The notes: generated by a model from the sequence alone, not told the origin. A stretch of 64,000 nucleotides of DNA from Osedax fenrisi (GCA_964019155.1 OZ025241.1:93558223-93622222), one strand, 5' to 3'; shown: positions 1 through 13,909, numbered from the stretch's first letter. Numbers and translations: made by a program.

Positions 1-298
1 ACGTCAGTACAGCCGCACAGTCATGCATACGTATACAAACACGCGTGCATAATCTCACACACGCACGCACGTACGCAGTAGTATGCGCTTGTGTGTGCGT
101 ACGGACTTATAATTAAAGACGGGTGCACGACCCCATATTGTACGTCGTGCGCGATTATCTATTACGTAATAACAGTAATTCCGCCGCTGCCATATGGGTT
201 ACGTAATAGCGTACCGATGATTACGTAATGATATAATTAGTTCACGCATGCGTAGTTATTAATTTACGGTGAACATACGATGTATCAGGTCAATGTCG

Positions 299-499
299 TG
301 ACCTTACTGTGACCTTATTCGGACATTATTCTGAACGTAAATATATACTGAATGTATTCTGACTTAATTTGACCTTTCTCTGACCTTACTTAGATCTTAC
401 TATTGTATTATTATGACCACACTTAAACATTAACGATATAGTACGATGACCTTACTATTATAGTATAATACAGTTTACGGTGACCTTACGATGACCTTA
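299..499 (+). repeat. Cluster of TGACCTTA octamers
   Basis: TGACCTTA or TGACCTTT occurs at 299, 310, 370, 381, 447, 481 and 492. Three pairs are spaced 11 bp apart, which suggests a decayed minisatellite with unit near TGACCTTACGA. The reverse complement TAAGGTCA is an extended nuclear-receptor half-site, so a regulatory role is possible but is only inferred. Confidence 0.6.
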
Positions 500-615
500 C
501 GATGACATATGTGTGTGTAATGAGATGTTTTCGTATCGATACGATTCCCCTCCCCATCTTTCAACACCCATTCATCCGTTGGAAACTAAGGGTAATATGG
601 AGGAAGGGAGCGTGT

Positions 616-720
616 ACAATGTACACTGTACAATGTACAGTGTAGAGTGTACATTGTACACTGTACAATGTACAGTGTAGAGTGTACATTGTACACTACA
701 GTGTACATTATACATTGTAC
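616..720. repeat. TGTACA-rich palindromic minisatellite
   Basis: The segment is built from alternating ACAATGTAC, ACTGTAC and AGTGTAGAGTGTAC blocks, so nearly every 6-9 bp contains the self-complementary core GTAC. A block of about 40 bp is repeated twice. Open frames here translate to YTVHCTVYNV-like strings, which are repeat translation and not protein. Confidence 0.85.
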
Positions 721-1138
721 ATACGCCGAAAAAACTCATATATCCTCCAAATATCGAATATAAGATATATATATATATATATATATCTAAAATATAATAA
801 CTTTCACGGCATTTATTATACAATTTAATATATTCGTTTAAATGTAAATGCATAATAAAGCCCATGGTCTGATTAAACGCCTACTAGACTCAGAGTGCGA
901 GCCTGCTGATATAGTAGGCCTTGGTACAATGCTCCGTACTGTGTACACGTGGTTATTGTGTACGAACGCGGTACTGTTGTACCCATGGGTGCATATGCAT
1001 CGCCGGGTTGCACGTGGGCAGAATGTTCGTGCATCAATTAACACGTACACCTCTTCAGATGTAGGCAGGTGTGTATCTATTGAATATATACTCATATAAT
1101 AACACTATATGAATAATTATTATTATATATATATATTG

Positions 1139-1340
1139 TTGTTTTATTTGTGTTTTTTTATTTTATGGAATCTTTTAATCCCATCCAGGAACTTAAATGA
1201 AGTTTTCACTTATAACGTATAATTAAATATATGGCTCTAATATCCCTTCGAAGCCGCTCTCATGTTAAGGCATCCGTGGTTTTAACGAGAGCCGATTATT
1301 TATGTATACACAATTAATTGTATAAGATCACTTCTAAATA
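1139..1340 (-). mobile_element. 5'-truncated SINE copy
   Basis: About 200 bp match the body of the complete SINE at 35,520-35,811. Shared blocks include TTTAATCCCATCCAGGAA, CCCTTCGA, AAGGCATCC and GAGAGCCGATTATT, in the same order and orientation. Similarity stops near GATCACTTC (about 1,338), so the tRNA-like head is missing. 5' truncation is typical of LINE-driven retroposition. Its 3' end is at the low-coordinate side, next to a (TA)n run. Confidence 0.75.
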
Positions 1341-1638
1341 TGGAATTTTTATAATTAATAAATTATTTATATAAGCAAAACGCACAATGTTCGTCGCACT
1401 TTCACTATATATTCCGTTCTCTCTATCTGCATGGACACGACCTTATTACAGTCAAGGACATATCCTTAGGGCCGGTTTACGCGTTATACAGCAATGCCAC
1501 GCCCCTTAAAATGACCTCGAGTGTGACAGAGAGCCTAGTCACCTTAATGACATATTAGCTTAGCTTGTACCACGTGTGTGTATATATTATATTATCACGT
1601 GGGTTGCGCGTGACATCAAGGACATAAATGTGCAGTAA

Positions 1639-1774
1639 ATATATAGCCTAAAGTATATCGATATCATTTCGCCCGAAAAAGTGATTTAACATCGTATATT
1701 GATGTATATATAGCCTAGAGTATGTTGATATCATTTCGTCTGCATGAAATAGTGACTAAACATCGTATAGTATT
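1639..1774. repeat. Two-copy tandem repeat, about 67 bp unit
   Basis: Two diverged units each run from TATATAGCCTA through GATATCATTTCG to AACATCGTATA. The second carries a small insertion (TGCATGAA). No coding content is seen. Confidence 0.75.
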
Positions 1775-1978
1775 ACACATAATATGTCAATCAAGTATCG
1801 GCTACGTTAGTCACGTGGTTAACCTACTTACGATGCGAATGCGCGATACGCGATAGATTTGTGATTTATATTTATTAAAATTAAATTTTCCATTTTCACA
1901 AGCGCAATATTCTCGATATCGCCCGTTCAGATTGTCTTACTATACGTCTCGCACCGCGATCACGCACCCGCACACATG

Positions 1979-2019
1979 CACTCGCACACACTCGCACACA
2001 CTCGCACACACTCGCACAC
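1979..2019. repeat. 10-bp minisatellite ACTCGCACAC
   Basis: Four near-perfect tandem copies of a 10-bp unit, followed by ACCCATACC. Confidence 0.85.
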
Positions 2020-2524
2020 CCATACCACGAGGTATCAAATATCTATGAATCGGTGCCGAGTATCGCTGCAGTAAATAAAGCTTATATGAAAGTAAAGCTA
2101 TATATATTAGGCCGATATATAACCAAATATTATATTATTTATAAATAAGAAGGTTCTAATTCATGCATGTATAATACAATTACATAACGCGTCGCTTAGG
2201 TTAGAATACAAGTGTAATGTGGCCTACAATTTAAAACTACCTTGATAAGAACCAATAATATACGGATGGATTTGATTATTGGTGTTCCCGATAAGCGAAA
2301 GCTTAAAAACCAGTAAAATGTGTTCTACAATTTGTGTAGTTATTTAATTTAATAATTTAATATATAAATAAGGTTATAAGCACAGACTTTTAGGGGCCCC
2401 CTCAAAGTCTGTGGTTATAAGTTATAACTTATAAGGTTATGAGTTTAACATAGTAAGTAACAATAAGAAGACAACAAGGTTATGAGGTTTACATATAGTA
2501 ATTATATATATATATAAATATATA

Positions 2525-2528
<4 letters not shown>

Positions 2529-2568
<40 letters not shown>
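2529..2568. repeat. (TA)n microsatellite
   Basis: Pure alternating TA run of about 40 bp, one of more than forty in this window. Confidence 0.9.
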
Positions 2569-2570
<2 letters not shown>

Positions 2571-2905
2571 TCATTAATCATATACAATAGACGAGGAGCA
2601 GCGTATAACTTATATCTTTATACGTTAGTGTACAATGTACATTGTATACAGTGTATACACTGTGTACAATGTATACATTGTACAGTGTTCATTGTGCAGT
2701 GTTGTGCGGAGGTATATGGGGCGGTGTCATTGCGAGTGATATTCAATTGTAATGTTCTTACATAATGTAGTTGACATCAAGAACATTACATTAAATTTGA
2801 TATAGCGTGAAAGTAGTATTAATATAGTACATATGTGGAGAACGGTATACCCCACACTATACACAATATATAGATTGTATGTAATATGTTCCCAACGCAT
2901 AACCA

Positions 2906-3004
2906 CTTTATATACCCCCTTATATACCACCTTATATACCCCCTTATATACCACCTTATATACCCCCATATATATCACCTTATATACCACATTATATACC
3001 ACCT
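2906..3004. repeat. 12-bp minisatellite CTTATATACCNC
   Basis: About eight tandem copies of a 12-bp unit alternating between CTTATATACCCC and CTTATATACCAC types, with late variants carrying CATATATATCAC. Both strands stay open through it (for example YTPLYTTL), which is repeat translation. Confidence 0.85.
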
Positions 3005-3202
3005 TATGTATAATGTCGGATGTTTACGTTACCCGCCGGACAATTCATGGAACCCATCGTTATATAATAATGATTAATACCTATTTAATAGCTACGTGTG
3101 TTCCGGTGAGATATACACACGTATAGCATTACGTTAGGTGGTGGTATAAGGAGGTATGCTTAAGTCGAGGCTATCGAGGGGGGGGCGCTTAAGGTGGCAT
3201 TA

Positions 3203-4676
3203 TAATAGGCCGTTCACATCAACTCCGTTTTATTTTAACTCCGATTTATGCTCCGATTTTTAGATCCGATTTTTAGCTCCGTAAACTATAAATCTATGTC
3301 GGCGTCACATTGACTCCGAAAAATTAACTCCGAAATTAGCTCCGACAAAATAATTGTATTTATTAATTTTCAAATTTATTATTATATTTATTTGTTTACA
3401 AAATTCGAAATCTTTGTTAATAAATATTGTAACTTACATTAAAGCATAATATGCATGCGAATAGATTTATCATAATATATGTAATATTAATTAATTAATA
3501 ATACGTGTCGAGTTAACAAATTACAAAAATGTATATTATATTCATAATATGAGTTTAAAAGTGCTGTTTTGGCATATTAAATATGATAATTATTATGTAA
3601 ATAGAATTATAATTAATTTATAACACATCAAAGGATTTTAATATTTTTAACACATTAATTTTAATATTAATTTTATAATTATATTCTATACATAATTATT
3701 ATATTATATATTATTATATATTATATTATGATAATATTTCATTATTATAAGCCGATATCATTATGCAGTGATTATACATTATATTTAATCATGTATATTT
3801 ATGCTATCTTACAAAATATAATTGATCATTCTATATTATATAGAATTATATAGTATATAATTCTATCAAATTATATTGCCAGCAGTAAATTTGATCGATA
3901 TATATCTTATCTCTAATAATGTACAATATTATATATGATATCACATCATTTAATCGGTTATATATTTCAATTAAAATTAATAAATATGATCTATATGTAG
4001 ATTTGAGTGACACATATGATGTGTCACTCAAATCTAAATATAGATCATAGTTACTAATTTTAATTGAAATATATAACCCAAGCAATATGCATATCGTGCA
4101 GTTAAATATACACCTGTATAATTAGATCATACAAATTATGATATTTTCAAGTTGTATCATGCTTAGTAATTTGATTAATTAATAACATTATGTATATATA
4201 TATATATTATGTTATTCTTATTAATATTAAGTGAATATATATTTACGGCCTCATTTATTTTGATTATTATTATAATAATAATTATACGTCTTTTATATTT
4301 CGAATTACTAAACCTATCTACATATTACGATGTTTATTATCCTTAGTAGGTATATATGTTTGTCTATATCTAAAATAGAATCCAAAAGTTACGAAAGAAT
4401 TATAAATTATTTAACTATATATAATATAAAATAAAAATTGAATATAATATTTTAAAATTTAAATCCCACAAATTGATATAAAATACCTCCGTAAATTTTT
4501 AGCTCCGGTAAAAACTCAACATGTTGAGATTTTACCGGAGCTAAAATAATTCTTCAACATCCCATAAAACGGAGCTATTTTATCTATTTTTCGGAGTTAT
4601 TTACCGGAGCTAACTACTTTTCGGAGCTAATTATCGGATCGGAGGTAAAAACGGAGTTGATGTGAACGGCCTATTA
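3203..4676. mobile_element. Non-autonomous DNA transposon with terminal inverted repeats
   Basis: The ends are inverted copies: TAATAGGCCGTTCACATCAA at 3,203 and its reverse complement ending at 4,676, continuing inward through CTCCG for about 25 bp. Next to both ends are several spaced copies of a short subterminal motif (AGCTCCG, CTCCGATTTTTAG on the left; CGGAGCTAA on the right, to 4,470). Clustered subterminal motifs are characteristic of hAT-type transposase binding, but a target-site duplication is not clear, so the superfamily is a guess. The interior is AT-rich with no transposase, so any mobility would need an enzyme in trans. Confidence 0.85.
3957..4079. repeat. Long inverted repeat (about 60-bp arms)
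   Basis: A nearly perfect palindrome centred near 4,020. The left arm runs GGTTATATATTTCAATTAAA through GATTTGAGTGACACAT, and the right arm is its reverse complement ending AATTGAAATATATAACC. It sits inside the larger inverted-repeat element and may be a nested fold-back insertion or part of that element. Confidence 0.85.
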
Positions 4677-4954
4677 GATATAGCTATCATCGTTATCTAA
4701 TACGATTAACGTTTGGCTAATAATACGTATACAATAACACATACACACCTATATTAACATATACGTACAATGTACGATGTAAATTGTACATATCTACATA
4801 TATATATAAATAATATGTAATTCAAATAATATTATAATTTATCAAATTAACCATAATATGATAATTAAATACAAATTGTATTTCCACTACATATATGAAA
4901 AAGAATAGTACACTAATATGTGATATGATTACATAATATTATTGGCTACTGTAC

Positions 4955-4998
<44 letters not shown>

Positions 4999-6564
4999 TG
5001 ATATTTTAGATGTATACATATTTATATCACCTTTTTATGCTTATAATAAATGTATCTATTTATTGGAGTCAGGTTATTGATGATTTAATCATACACTAAA
5101 TGAATAAATATGCATTCATAAGTCAAGAGATGAACGGAGATATTTTGTTCCTTAAATTTAGCTTAAATCATCAATTTAATTAAACAAGGGCTAATTTACA
5201 GGTATACCAATCATATATGATTGTGTGTACTTATAGGTACACTTTTAACTGAATAGGTACACTAACTTTGGTTTCTATAGAATAATCTAAATATTTCAAA
5301 GCATAAGTATAGCCTATATACACAAGTCTATAAGCTATGGTGGGATTCATATAGGAATATAATGTATACAATACATGTGTTGTCAATAGAATAAGCTGAA
5401 TATTACATAAAGTATATTTTAGCTACAATAAATGTAGTTTCAATAGAGTGGGAAAACGGTTACGCACGTCGAGTTATTTGACCTTATAACTCTATATTAC
5501 TACATTATATAACACACAGAGGGTGCACCCCTACTACATGTAGTATATTAGTGTAGTGTACTATATATATAGTACACCCTACCTATAGGTACACTTTACT
5601 TCTCTGGTGGTTCATTCTCACGCTCAATGTGTACATCATGTTTACCACGTGTAATTGCAATGTAATTTATTTAAATTAAATTAAATACTTAAATACTATA
5701 TTTTATAAAATGTAAGCATTTTTATTTATTATATTTCATTATAGTTATGTAATATATATTACATAGATTATAATATTTATAATCCTTATAAGGAGCGTGT
5801 GTAAAGTATACTTTATTATAATACACGATAAATATTAATATTACATGATATTTGTGTTGATATGAAATACAAATTATTATTTATATTATAATATATTATA
5901 ATATATAAGAGTATTTGTGCTTTAAAACAATGCCGATACGCAATTACATCACATTTTACATCGATACAATTATTATGTAATATTGACAAACACTATTTAT
6001 TTATCGTATACATACCTTGCACATTGTCCTTATAAAGTATACTATCTATAATCTAGATATGTGTATCACTACACAACTACAATGAATATAACCATAACAA
6101 TGCCCGCATTGTTAGTTGATAACCGCGTACTACGTCCTTACCGATGTCCTTAACAATGGGTCATCGATGCCCCGGGTATTATACACTAACGCACGCGTTT
6201 GTTATGTAATGACCTCGATACCTTACACGTGGGTTTCATTGTTCTTATTGTCAGTAAACATATGTCGTTTGTTAATCGGTGATGTCATCTACATTGCGAT
6301 GTCGCACGACATTAATGGCATTGTTGTTATGGTGAATTGTTTACGTTTATATTAAAAATGTTTTACTCCTGTTCATGGGTACATTTGTTATTTTATAGTT
6401 GTATAATTATCATATTAAAAAAAGTATACAAATATTAATCATATTTTCTGAATTTCAATAAAAAATTGTATAACTTAACTCTCATATACATATAATAACC
6501 ATCGCCATCTAATTAAGAGCAGTTAATATATTATATATGCTTATATGAATACGATAAAATATTA

Positions 6565-6599
<35 letters not shown>

Positions 6600-6965
6600 T
6601 ATCATATTTATTTCATAAATAATGCTTAAAAAGTGTTACAAGTAGCACTTCGTGTATAGATACCGTATATTACATACAGATGTACGCAATTTTGATGTAC
6701 TATCTATAGACAATAAAGAACATCATTATTTATTACGCGTTATAATGCTGCTATCATTGCCTTATGTGGTGTACAAGTAAACATGTTAACTTATTCATTA
6801 TATATCTCTTTATATTACGCCATGGGGTATATGCATATGACTCATAATACCCCTGTTCAGAGTTTTAGTAATGATATATATATTGTTCATTATGATGTTG
6901 ATTGTGGTGTATTTGTATACTAACTATATAGTTTTTGATTATATATTTACTTATATATTTGTAAT
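4677..6965. other. AT-rich region without recognisable genes
   Basis: Contains (TA)n at about 4,957-4,993 and 6,569-6,598, TATAGGTACACTT motifs near 5,235 and 5,583, and a somewhat more GC-rich patch at 6,110-6,350 whose single 79-codon frame has no recognisable domain. I see nothing else. Confidence 0.5.
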
Positions 6966-7525
6966 ATAGTTGTTTTTAAGTTTATATTATATATTTTTAA
7001 TTAGTTATTTTGTTGTTGTGTCTTATCGGGAATTTCCCGGTATACCTTATAATATATTATGTAATAATTATAAATGTTGATTTCGTATAAATTGATTTTT
7101 GTGTTTGTTAGTTAATGTTTTTAGTTTATTATATATTTTTAGTTAGTTATATTTTTGTTTTTGTGTCTTATCGGGAAGTTCTCGGTATTATGTAATAATT
7201 ATAAATGTTGATTTCGTATATATTGATTTTTGTGTTTTTTTAGTTAATGTTTTTAGTTTATTATATATTAGTGTTAGTTATATTTTTATTTTGTGTTATG
7301 GAATAATTATAAAAGTATAAATGTTGATTTCGTGTATATTGATTTTTGTGTTTTTTATTTAGTGTTATTTGGTTTATTCAAATAGAATTGGTTGGACCAA
7401 TGAACTGTCGCGTAGCAATAATATAATCTGAATTGTATTTGATTTAATAATATTATTTCATTTTTGATTATACTTTGGCACGTGGAGGTTTGTACAAAGT
7501 TAAATATTGTAATATGTTATATATA
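6966..7525 (+). repeat. Dispersed repeat with internal tandem units of about 120 bp
   Basis: The block TGTTGATTTCGTATA-(T/A)ATTGATTTTTGTG recurs at 7,075, 7,206 and 7,322, giving three tandem units of roughly 131 and 116 bp. It is followed by GGTTGGACCAATGAACTGTC and CACGTGGAGGTTTGTACAAA. An inverted copy with only one tandem unit lies at 44,860-45,160. The first unit includes the perfect dyad GGGAATTTCCC (7,028-7,038), which matches an NF-kappaB-type site and could be coincidental. Confidence 0.8.
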
Positions 7526-8291
7526 GTTAATATCATAGAATATATATTACATATATACTTAGCTTCTTTTAAATATAATATCTTCTATGAGATATTCGTC
7601 TATTGTGTATGCGATTACATCACTATTGCGTCACGTATTATATTGTATTCTAAAGTTTCAACTGTATCTATCTAATTCGTTAGAAACGCGCAAAGCAGAC
7701 TTAGTACGAGTGCTAGTTTTATGTTGATCAATGTGTAGGATATATGTGTATACGTGTAGGAATAATTCGATATCTCAGATGTATTTAGTCGGTGGCTTCG
7801 AGTCTGAGTTAGTGGGTTTTGACTTTACTATAGGTTTAGTATCGCAGACTACTAGTTGCATTACGCGAATGTATCACACTAATAATAGAATAGTTATAAT
7901 TGTTGACAATTATGTACCACAAGCATACACTGTATATATTGTTACGTTGTTTCATTACGTTTACGATTGTGACATACTGTGTGATGTGTTCTTACTGTGG
8001 GTAGTGTCACAGCGATGCTGTATTCGTCATACTGACCACTAGTTCACTCAGACCATCGGTTAGATAGAGAAGGAGAGAGTGAGTGATATGCCACTAGTCA
8101 CATAATGGGGTGGGAGGGGGTTGATTGCATATGCCAATAATCACACCATCCTTTAGGCACGAGTAAAGTGGTATCATATAATAAATTACGAATATATTCA
8201 TGTATATATATATATAACGATGATGATGATGTTATAGACAGTATAATTATACACATTAATAATTATAATTTGCCATCTCAGAAATGTAGAG

Positions 8292-8345
<54 letters not shown>

Positions 8346-9194
8346 ATATATTATTTTTATTTATATATATATAAGATTAGTACATGGAATATGTTTTATA
8401 TAGATATATCGCTAATAATATATTACGTCAATCAATTACGTAAGTATTGAATGTGTTTTAAGGTGATGTCACACTTGCTATTATCCGCATGAATTTGCGA
8501 ATAATCGCGAATAATCATGATTTGTGTATAAAATCTATTAGCGAATATTAGTAAGTAGCGTATTATCGTATCACATCGATAGACATGCGCGTAACACAGC
8601 ACACGTGATATATCAAACATGTCAATTAAGTCACGTGGGTAATTCACGTGATCAATGATTAGGACGGACTACGAGTAATCTAGTGTTATATATTGTAGAA
8701 CATCGTAAATAGCACGTGACTATATTATATGTAAACTCGCGAGTATATATCTTACATAATGATATATATATTTGTGTGTGTATGTGTTGATTTTTGATGA
8801 CGTATAGTGTATTATATGAACAGTTATGAAGTGATAACACTCCTCTTAGTATCTAAATGTATACTATATATACGTCTAGGTATAGTTATAGATATACATA
8901 AAGTAGATGATAACAAACTAAAAATAACAAAAACGAAGAAAAATAGTAATAGCAATTACAAAATATAAAAATACCACGTGTATTAGTTTGTTTGTAATAT
9001 ATCAACTTAACATAAAGATAACGCTAAAGATAACACTGAGATGCTGACCGCAAATAACATAATAGATTAGAATAAAAACGATAAACAAAGTTTACATACG
9101 CAAATAAATAATACATTTTATAATAAAAAATAGGAAATACATTAGATAAACAGTAACGTGAGAGTCATATATTTAATATTTAGTAATATGACGT

Positions 9195-9247
<53 letters not shown>

Positions 9248-9504
9248 TAAAGCAATAGATGTTTAATACAGAAATGTATAACATATATGATTTCCCTATA
9301 GGGAAATCATAAATACAATCATACATATAAAATAATATAGTACAAATAAACATGAATAACATAAATATGAATGTGAATTAATGAACTTTTTAGTGGATAC
9401 ATACGCGCGATAATTATTTAATTGAATAATTGATATAATTATGTTATAAATAATTAAATAAAGTAATCGAATAAATATCGTTAAATAATTAAATCATTAT
9501 TAAT

Positions 9505-9920
9505 AACACTAGCTCATGCGCAATCTACCGCGTAGTACTTATGCTGCTGATGACTCACCGATACACGCGCGGCGCATGAGTCACGCTTATATCTGTAGTC
9601 ACGTGCTCGTACGCGATGAGTCACGTAGCTCACGTGCACATGATCATCGTAATCGTCGATAGCGCCGTGGTTATAATAGTGCATTGCCCACCGCCGCTAT
9701 CGCTACGCCCACTATCCGTTCGTAGGCGTGGCCTCGAATTAGGGGGCGGACCTAGCGAGTTATTACGTAACTGCACGTGGGTTAAGATAGATATAGCGGT
9801 AGAGTTAAACGAGTGGATCGTTATAATAGTCACGTGCCTCCCCGCTACAATGCTAAATAGTAACGAGACTATAACCACATCGGTCATTAGGACCGATACC
9901 ACTAGTTTGACCACTTAACA
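9505..9920. promoter_or_regulatory. Candidate regulatory island: CACGTG and TGAGTCA-type sites
   Basis: A GC-richer island in AT-rich DNA. It carries CACGTG at about 9,600, 9,633, 9,773 and 9,830, and AP-1/CRE-like sites GATGACTCACC (about 9,549), CATGAGTCACG (about 9,575) and GATGAGTCACG (about 9,616). Frames of about 100 codons are open on both strands and complement each other, so coding is doubtful. A promoter or enhancer is an inference from motif clustering; no TSS element is clear. Confidence 0.35.
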
Positions 9921-11246
9921 CACCATTACCGTCATTATTATAAACACTACTAATGGCTTTAATACAAATACCATTAACCACATGTATATGGTTATACTAT
10001 TATATTTAGTATATACCTACTACCAGAAACATTACATTTAGCCTGGCTATTATATTATATAGTGTATGCAGTGATGGTATATAGTATGCATGGCCCCTAT
10101 CACTGCTACAACGCTTAAACCTACTATATCAGCACCATTACTAGTACCTCAATCCACACCCTAACTACAACTACCACCGTATTATATATATATCACTACC
10201 TATACCAAACCTATACTTACATAGTTAATACTGGTGTGCTTGTAGCCGGAGTGTATACACCTATAGGTGGATAGTATCCACTGGATACTGTCAACTGGAC
10301 AGGTAGTAGGTGGACTGTGTACATGTGGACAGTGTACATGTAGTCAGGTGGTCATATGTTATATTGCGTAGATATAACCGTGGTATGTCCTTCTGTCTAC
10401 GTGTCCTCGGGTTCATGCCACATACATTATAACCGAACACCACTATTACCTCCATCACTAGCACCGCCACCCTACTGCATTCATCGTTGTGACATGCGCG
10501 AGTATATCGATCAATAACAATCAGTCGCATTGTTATGTCATCAAAGAACGGCAATGGTTTCACATTACGTCCGTTGATACTTTATAATGACCTGCATACG
10601 TGTGTGTCGGATATGCGATACCTGGTAACGACTAGCTTCGTAAGTAGACATTACGGATTATATATATATATATATAATATATATCATTATATAATCGTGT
10701 ATATATTATACCCCGTATAATATTATCGTTAATGTGAATATATTAATATATACACGATTTAATCTATGTCATAAATACTTCTATTCCACATATGTGTATC
10801 ATAAGTAGAGTGTGTGTATGATTGTATGTTCTGGTGTTTCGAAGACTCTTAGAATTTCAATAGAAATATAATACTATAATAGGGTATTAGTATTCTATAT
10901 ATATATATATATATATATATAATTATTTTCACATAATGTGATATATTTATAATGATACATTTAGATGTGTATGAAATATATGCAATCTCGTGAATTGTAT
11001 ATCTGTCGGTATATTGTTACTTGTTCGGCGTAGTTTTCTCTGCGAAACACATTTCTAATTAACTTTTGTACCCTATCCTAAAGGAGGACATGCGTCATAA
11101 TGAGAAATCGATACGGATATTGTTGTACAGTCAGTGTAACTGTGTCATATAAACGTATAGGTACATTGTCTTCTATAACTTATGTACTAACGCTCAAGTT
11201 TCTAAACTCTCTCTGAAATATCTCTGAAAATAAACTAATATATATT

Positions 11247-11285
<39 letters not shown>

Positions 11286-11768
11286 GTATATGTTAAAATA
11301 TATGCATTTTTGTGTTATACATAGTAATAATAGTAAATGATTCATTAGAATGTTGTTGTTTATAACGATATACTAAATATAACGATTGGATGTGTTTGTA
11401 CTTCTAAAGAGTTCCTAATTAAGATGTATATCTTCGCTATTGTCGTCGGCTAGTTATATTTACCATTAATTTACGTGTACATATATGTACATATGCCATT
11501 AGTAGTCTACAATGTGTATACTGTGTGTGCATAATAACGATAGTAGTCAACCGGCATTTACGATACACCTCCTAATATGAAATATTTAATTATTTCATTA
11601 TTGCCTATTTTCATTAATAGGTGTGAATACTGACACCTCGTTGAAGCTGATTCACCTGCTAAGATAACATACTTTTAGTGATGGGAAAGCCTTCAGGCTG
11701 ATACGTGTACCTATTGTTATATATATATATATGTACGAGATGTTAAAGATAGTATACTACTGTAGAAT

Positions 11769-11771
<3 letters not shown>

Positions 11772-11842
<71 letters not shown>
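11772..11842. repeat. (GTA)n trinucleotide repeat
   Basis: About 23 uninterrupted GTA/TAG repeats. Confidence 0.95.
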
Positions 11843-11988
11843 TACTGCTACTAATAATGACTACACTTATGAATTATATGCATGTAAAATATGAAATCCA
11901 TACATAAATAAATCCATAACAGAATTAGAATAAACAAATAATACAGCAATGTATATTAGAGGGAGGGAGGGAGTAAATCATATACATG

Positions 11989-11993
<5 letters not shown>

Positions 11994-12055
<62 letters not shown>
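11994..12055. repeat. (TA)n microsatellite
   Basis: About 30 TA repeats. The overlapping IYIYIY frames on both strands are artefacts of it. Confidence 0.95.
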
Positions 12056-12059
<4 letters not shown>

Positions 12060-13895
12060 GGAGTTGTATATAAACATACCCATAATCAATTTCATATAGT
12101 TACGTACAGTATGATGTGCAATACATTGTGCAGTGCTATGTGTAGAGCGTACAGTATTATCACGTGTACGTATCACATACTATGTAGCACATACTATGTA
12201 TGCAATGAATGTCACGAGTATGACGACATATATGTACATCGTTATGATGTATATGTATGTACGTATACACATAGTATATATATATATACTATATACTCAT
12301 ATATGAGTCATAGCAGTAGATGTAATATATATGTGATATCAGTAGATTAAGTACGTCAATAGATTAGTATAGTTTGCTTATACATATGTGTACGTCGTAC
12401 ACTATATAGTAATCTGCTGCTTTAATTAATATGTATATAGTGATATAAGTTATCATTATAATTAGATTAATGTCGTGGGTGTACTAGCACTGTACATATA
12501 ATCAGACGGTATGTTTTCCTCTCTGTAGAGACACGTCTTATAATAAGATTTACAATATATTAACATACACACATTCATGTATATATATATATATATATAT
12601 TAAATATACTCAGACATGTGTGCAAGCATAGCCTACATTAATCCTGTACGGGGTACATTTAATTAAAATAACTCATTTTAAATGAACCGTTGTACACCCG
12701 ATACGTTTTCAATATATTTAAATATAATGTGAAATTAATTAACAAACTTGTATACGACATATACACACTCTATTTGTAGTATAATGTTATTATATTGATA
12801 TCATTAGTAGTAGCAAAACCCTTCAGTATTAGTACCTCGAAACGTGATAATATTTCATCATTTATTTACCAGTGTATCGTAGAGAGTAAGATATTAAGTA
12901 CTTTAGGTGATGAATGTATTGAAGTAAATGTAACGGCGATACGAATGCATTACTATTATAGTATAGAATACACGCAATCCTATATGTATACTCAAGAAAT
13001 ACAAGCATACTACCTCTACCATACTATGATGGCCATACTGACATTTATGTATACATAGTATATCTAGTATACTAGATTTCCCTAATTATATACTATATAT
13101 ATATAGTATATAAGTACTTATAAATACTCTCGTGTATGTATTAGTGTGTAGTAGAGATATGAGTCATGCGAGGACTACAAGACCCCCCAGCGCACACTCA
13201 TCTCGCTTGTATGCCACGTTAGTCACGTGTTAATAGTAGTCAATATTAATCGCACGCTAAATAAAAACATCATTATCAAACTGTCGACCAATAATAACGA
13301 ATGTATAAGCGTATATAAGCTTATACATACACAGAGAGGGATACTGAGCTTCCCACATATTCTAGTATACGTCGGATGGAATGATAAAAAGCCTCGCATC
13401 ATGCACGTCACTAGTATGTGTTCATTGCATAGCCTAATATGTATGCATATATTATGTCTGTTATGTAAGAGAGGACATGATTAATGCGTTATTCATTATA
13501 ATTAGAACCGCACACACCATGCGATATATCCGTGTGTATGCGTGCGTATTCGGGGACAATGTATGCGTGCGTCGTGCCCGCGTCATCACTCGATATTAGG
13601 GCGTGATATCGTAGCAGGACAGTCGGACAGTTGTGCAGATGGACAGTGATCAGGCAGTTGATACATTTACATTATTATAATATAATATCATATATATATA
13701 TATATACGATATTATACACTCCTTATAATAGGACCCCATATATGGGCATATATATGCATACATTCTAGATCTACTTATCGATGGTTCCCGCGATTGTAAG
13801 TTCGGGGGTTTCATGGTGATACCCAACCTAGGGTACCACCTATAAGGTTACACTGTGTAACTTACACACTACTGGTACCCCAGGTACGATATAGT

Positions 13896-13909
13896 GTTAC
13901 CATGGTAAC
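13896..13909. promoter_or_regulatory. Palindromic X-box (RFX-type site)
   Basis: GTTACCATGGTAAC is a perfect 14-bp dyad matching the RFX-family X-box consensus (GTTRCCATGGYAAC). The surrounding 13,780-13,950 is GC-richer and full of smaller dyads (AGGGTACC, GGTTACACTGTGTAAC), so it may be a regulatory patch. No adjacent gene is recognised. Confidence 0.45.

Larger units (their letters stand above)
1..3202. other. Gene-free AT-rich region with minisatellites
   Basis: I see no supportable gene here. The stretch is a patchwork of short repeats, listed separately, and several CACGTG hexamers (about 947, 1009, 1570, 1595 and 1814). Open frames near 840-1100 lie on both strands over the same bases, have no recognisable domain, and look like chance frames in a locally GC-richer patch. 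A dyad around 2381-2413 (CACAGACTTT ... AAAGTCTGTG around GGGGCCCC) could form a hairpin. Confidence 0.6.

Noticed and set aside
7731..8042. 103-codon open frame on the plus strand
   Set aside because: No domain, no partner exon, no conserved copy. A frame this long is plausible by chance across 64 kb read in six frames.
9616..9918. Pair of about 100-codon frames on opposite strands
   Set aside because: Both strands are open over the same GC-richer bases and neither resembles a known protein. Better explained as a motif-rich non-coding island.
11772..11842. Regular repeat array that could suggest CRISPR-like structure
   Set aside because: It is a pure trinucleotide repeat without unique spacers. 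The same holds for the other minisatellites, and the window is eukaryotic.
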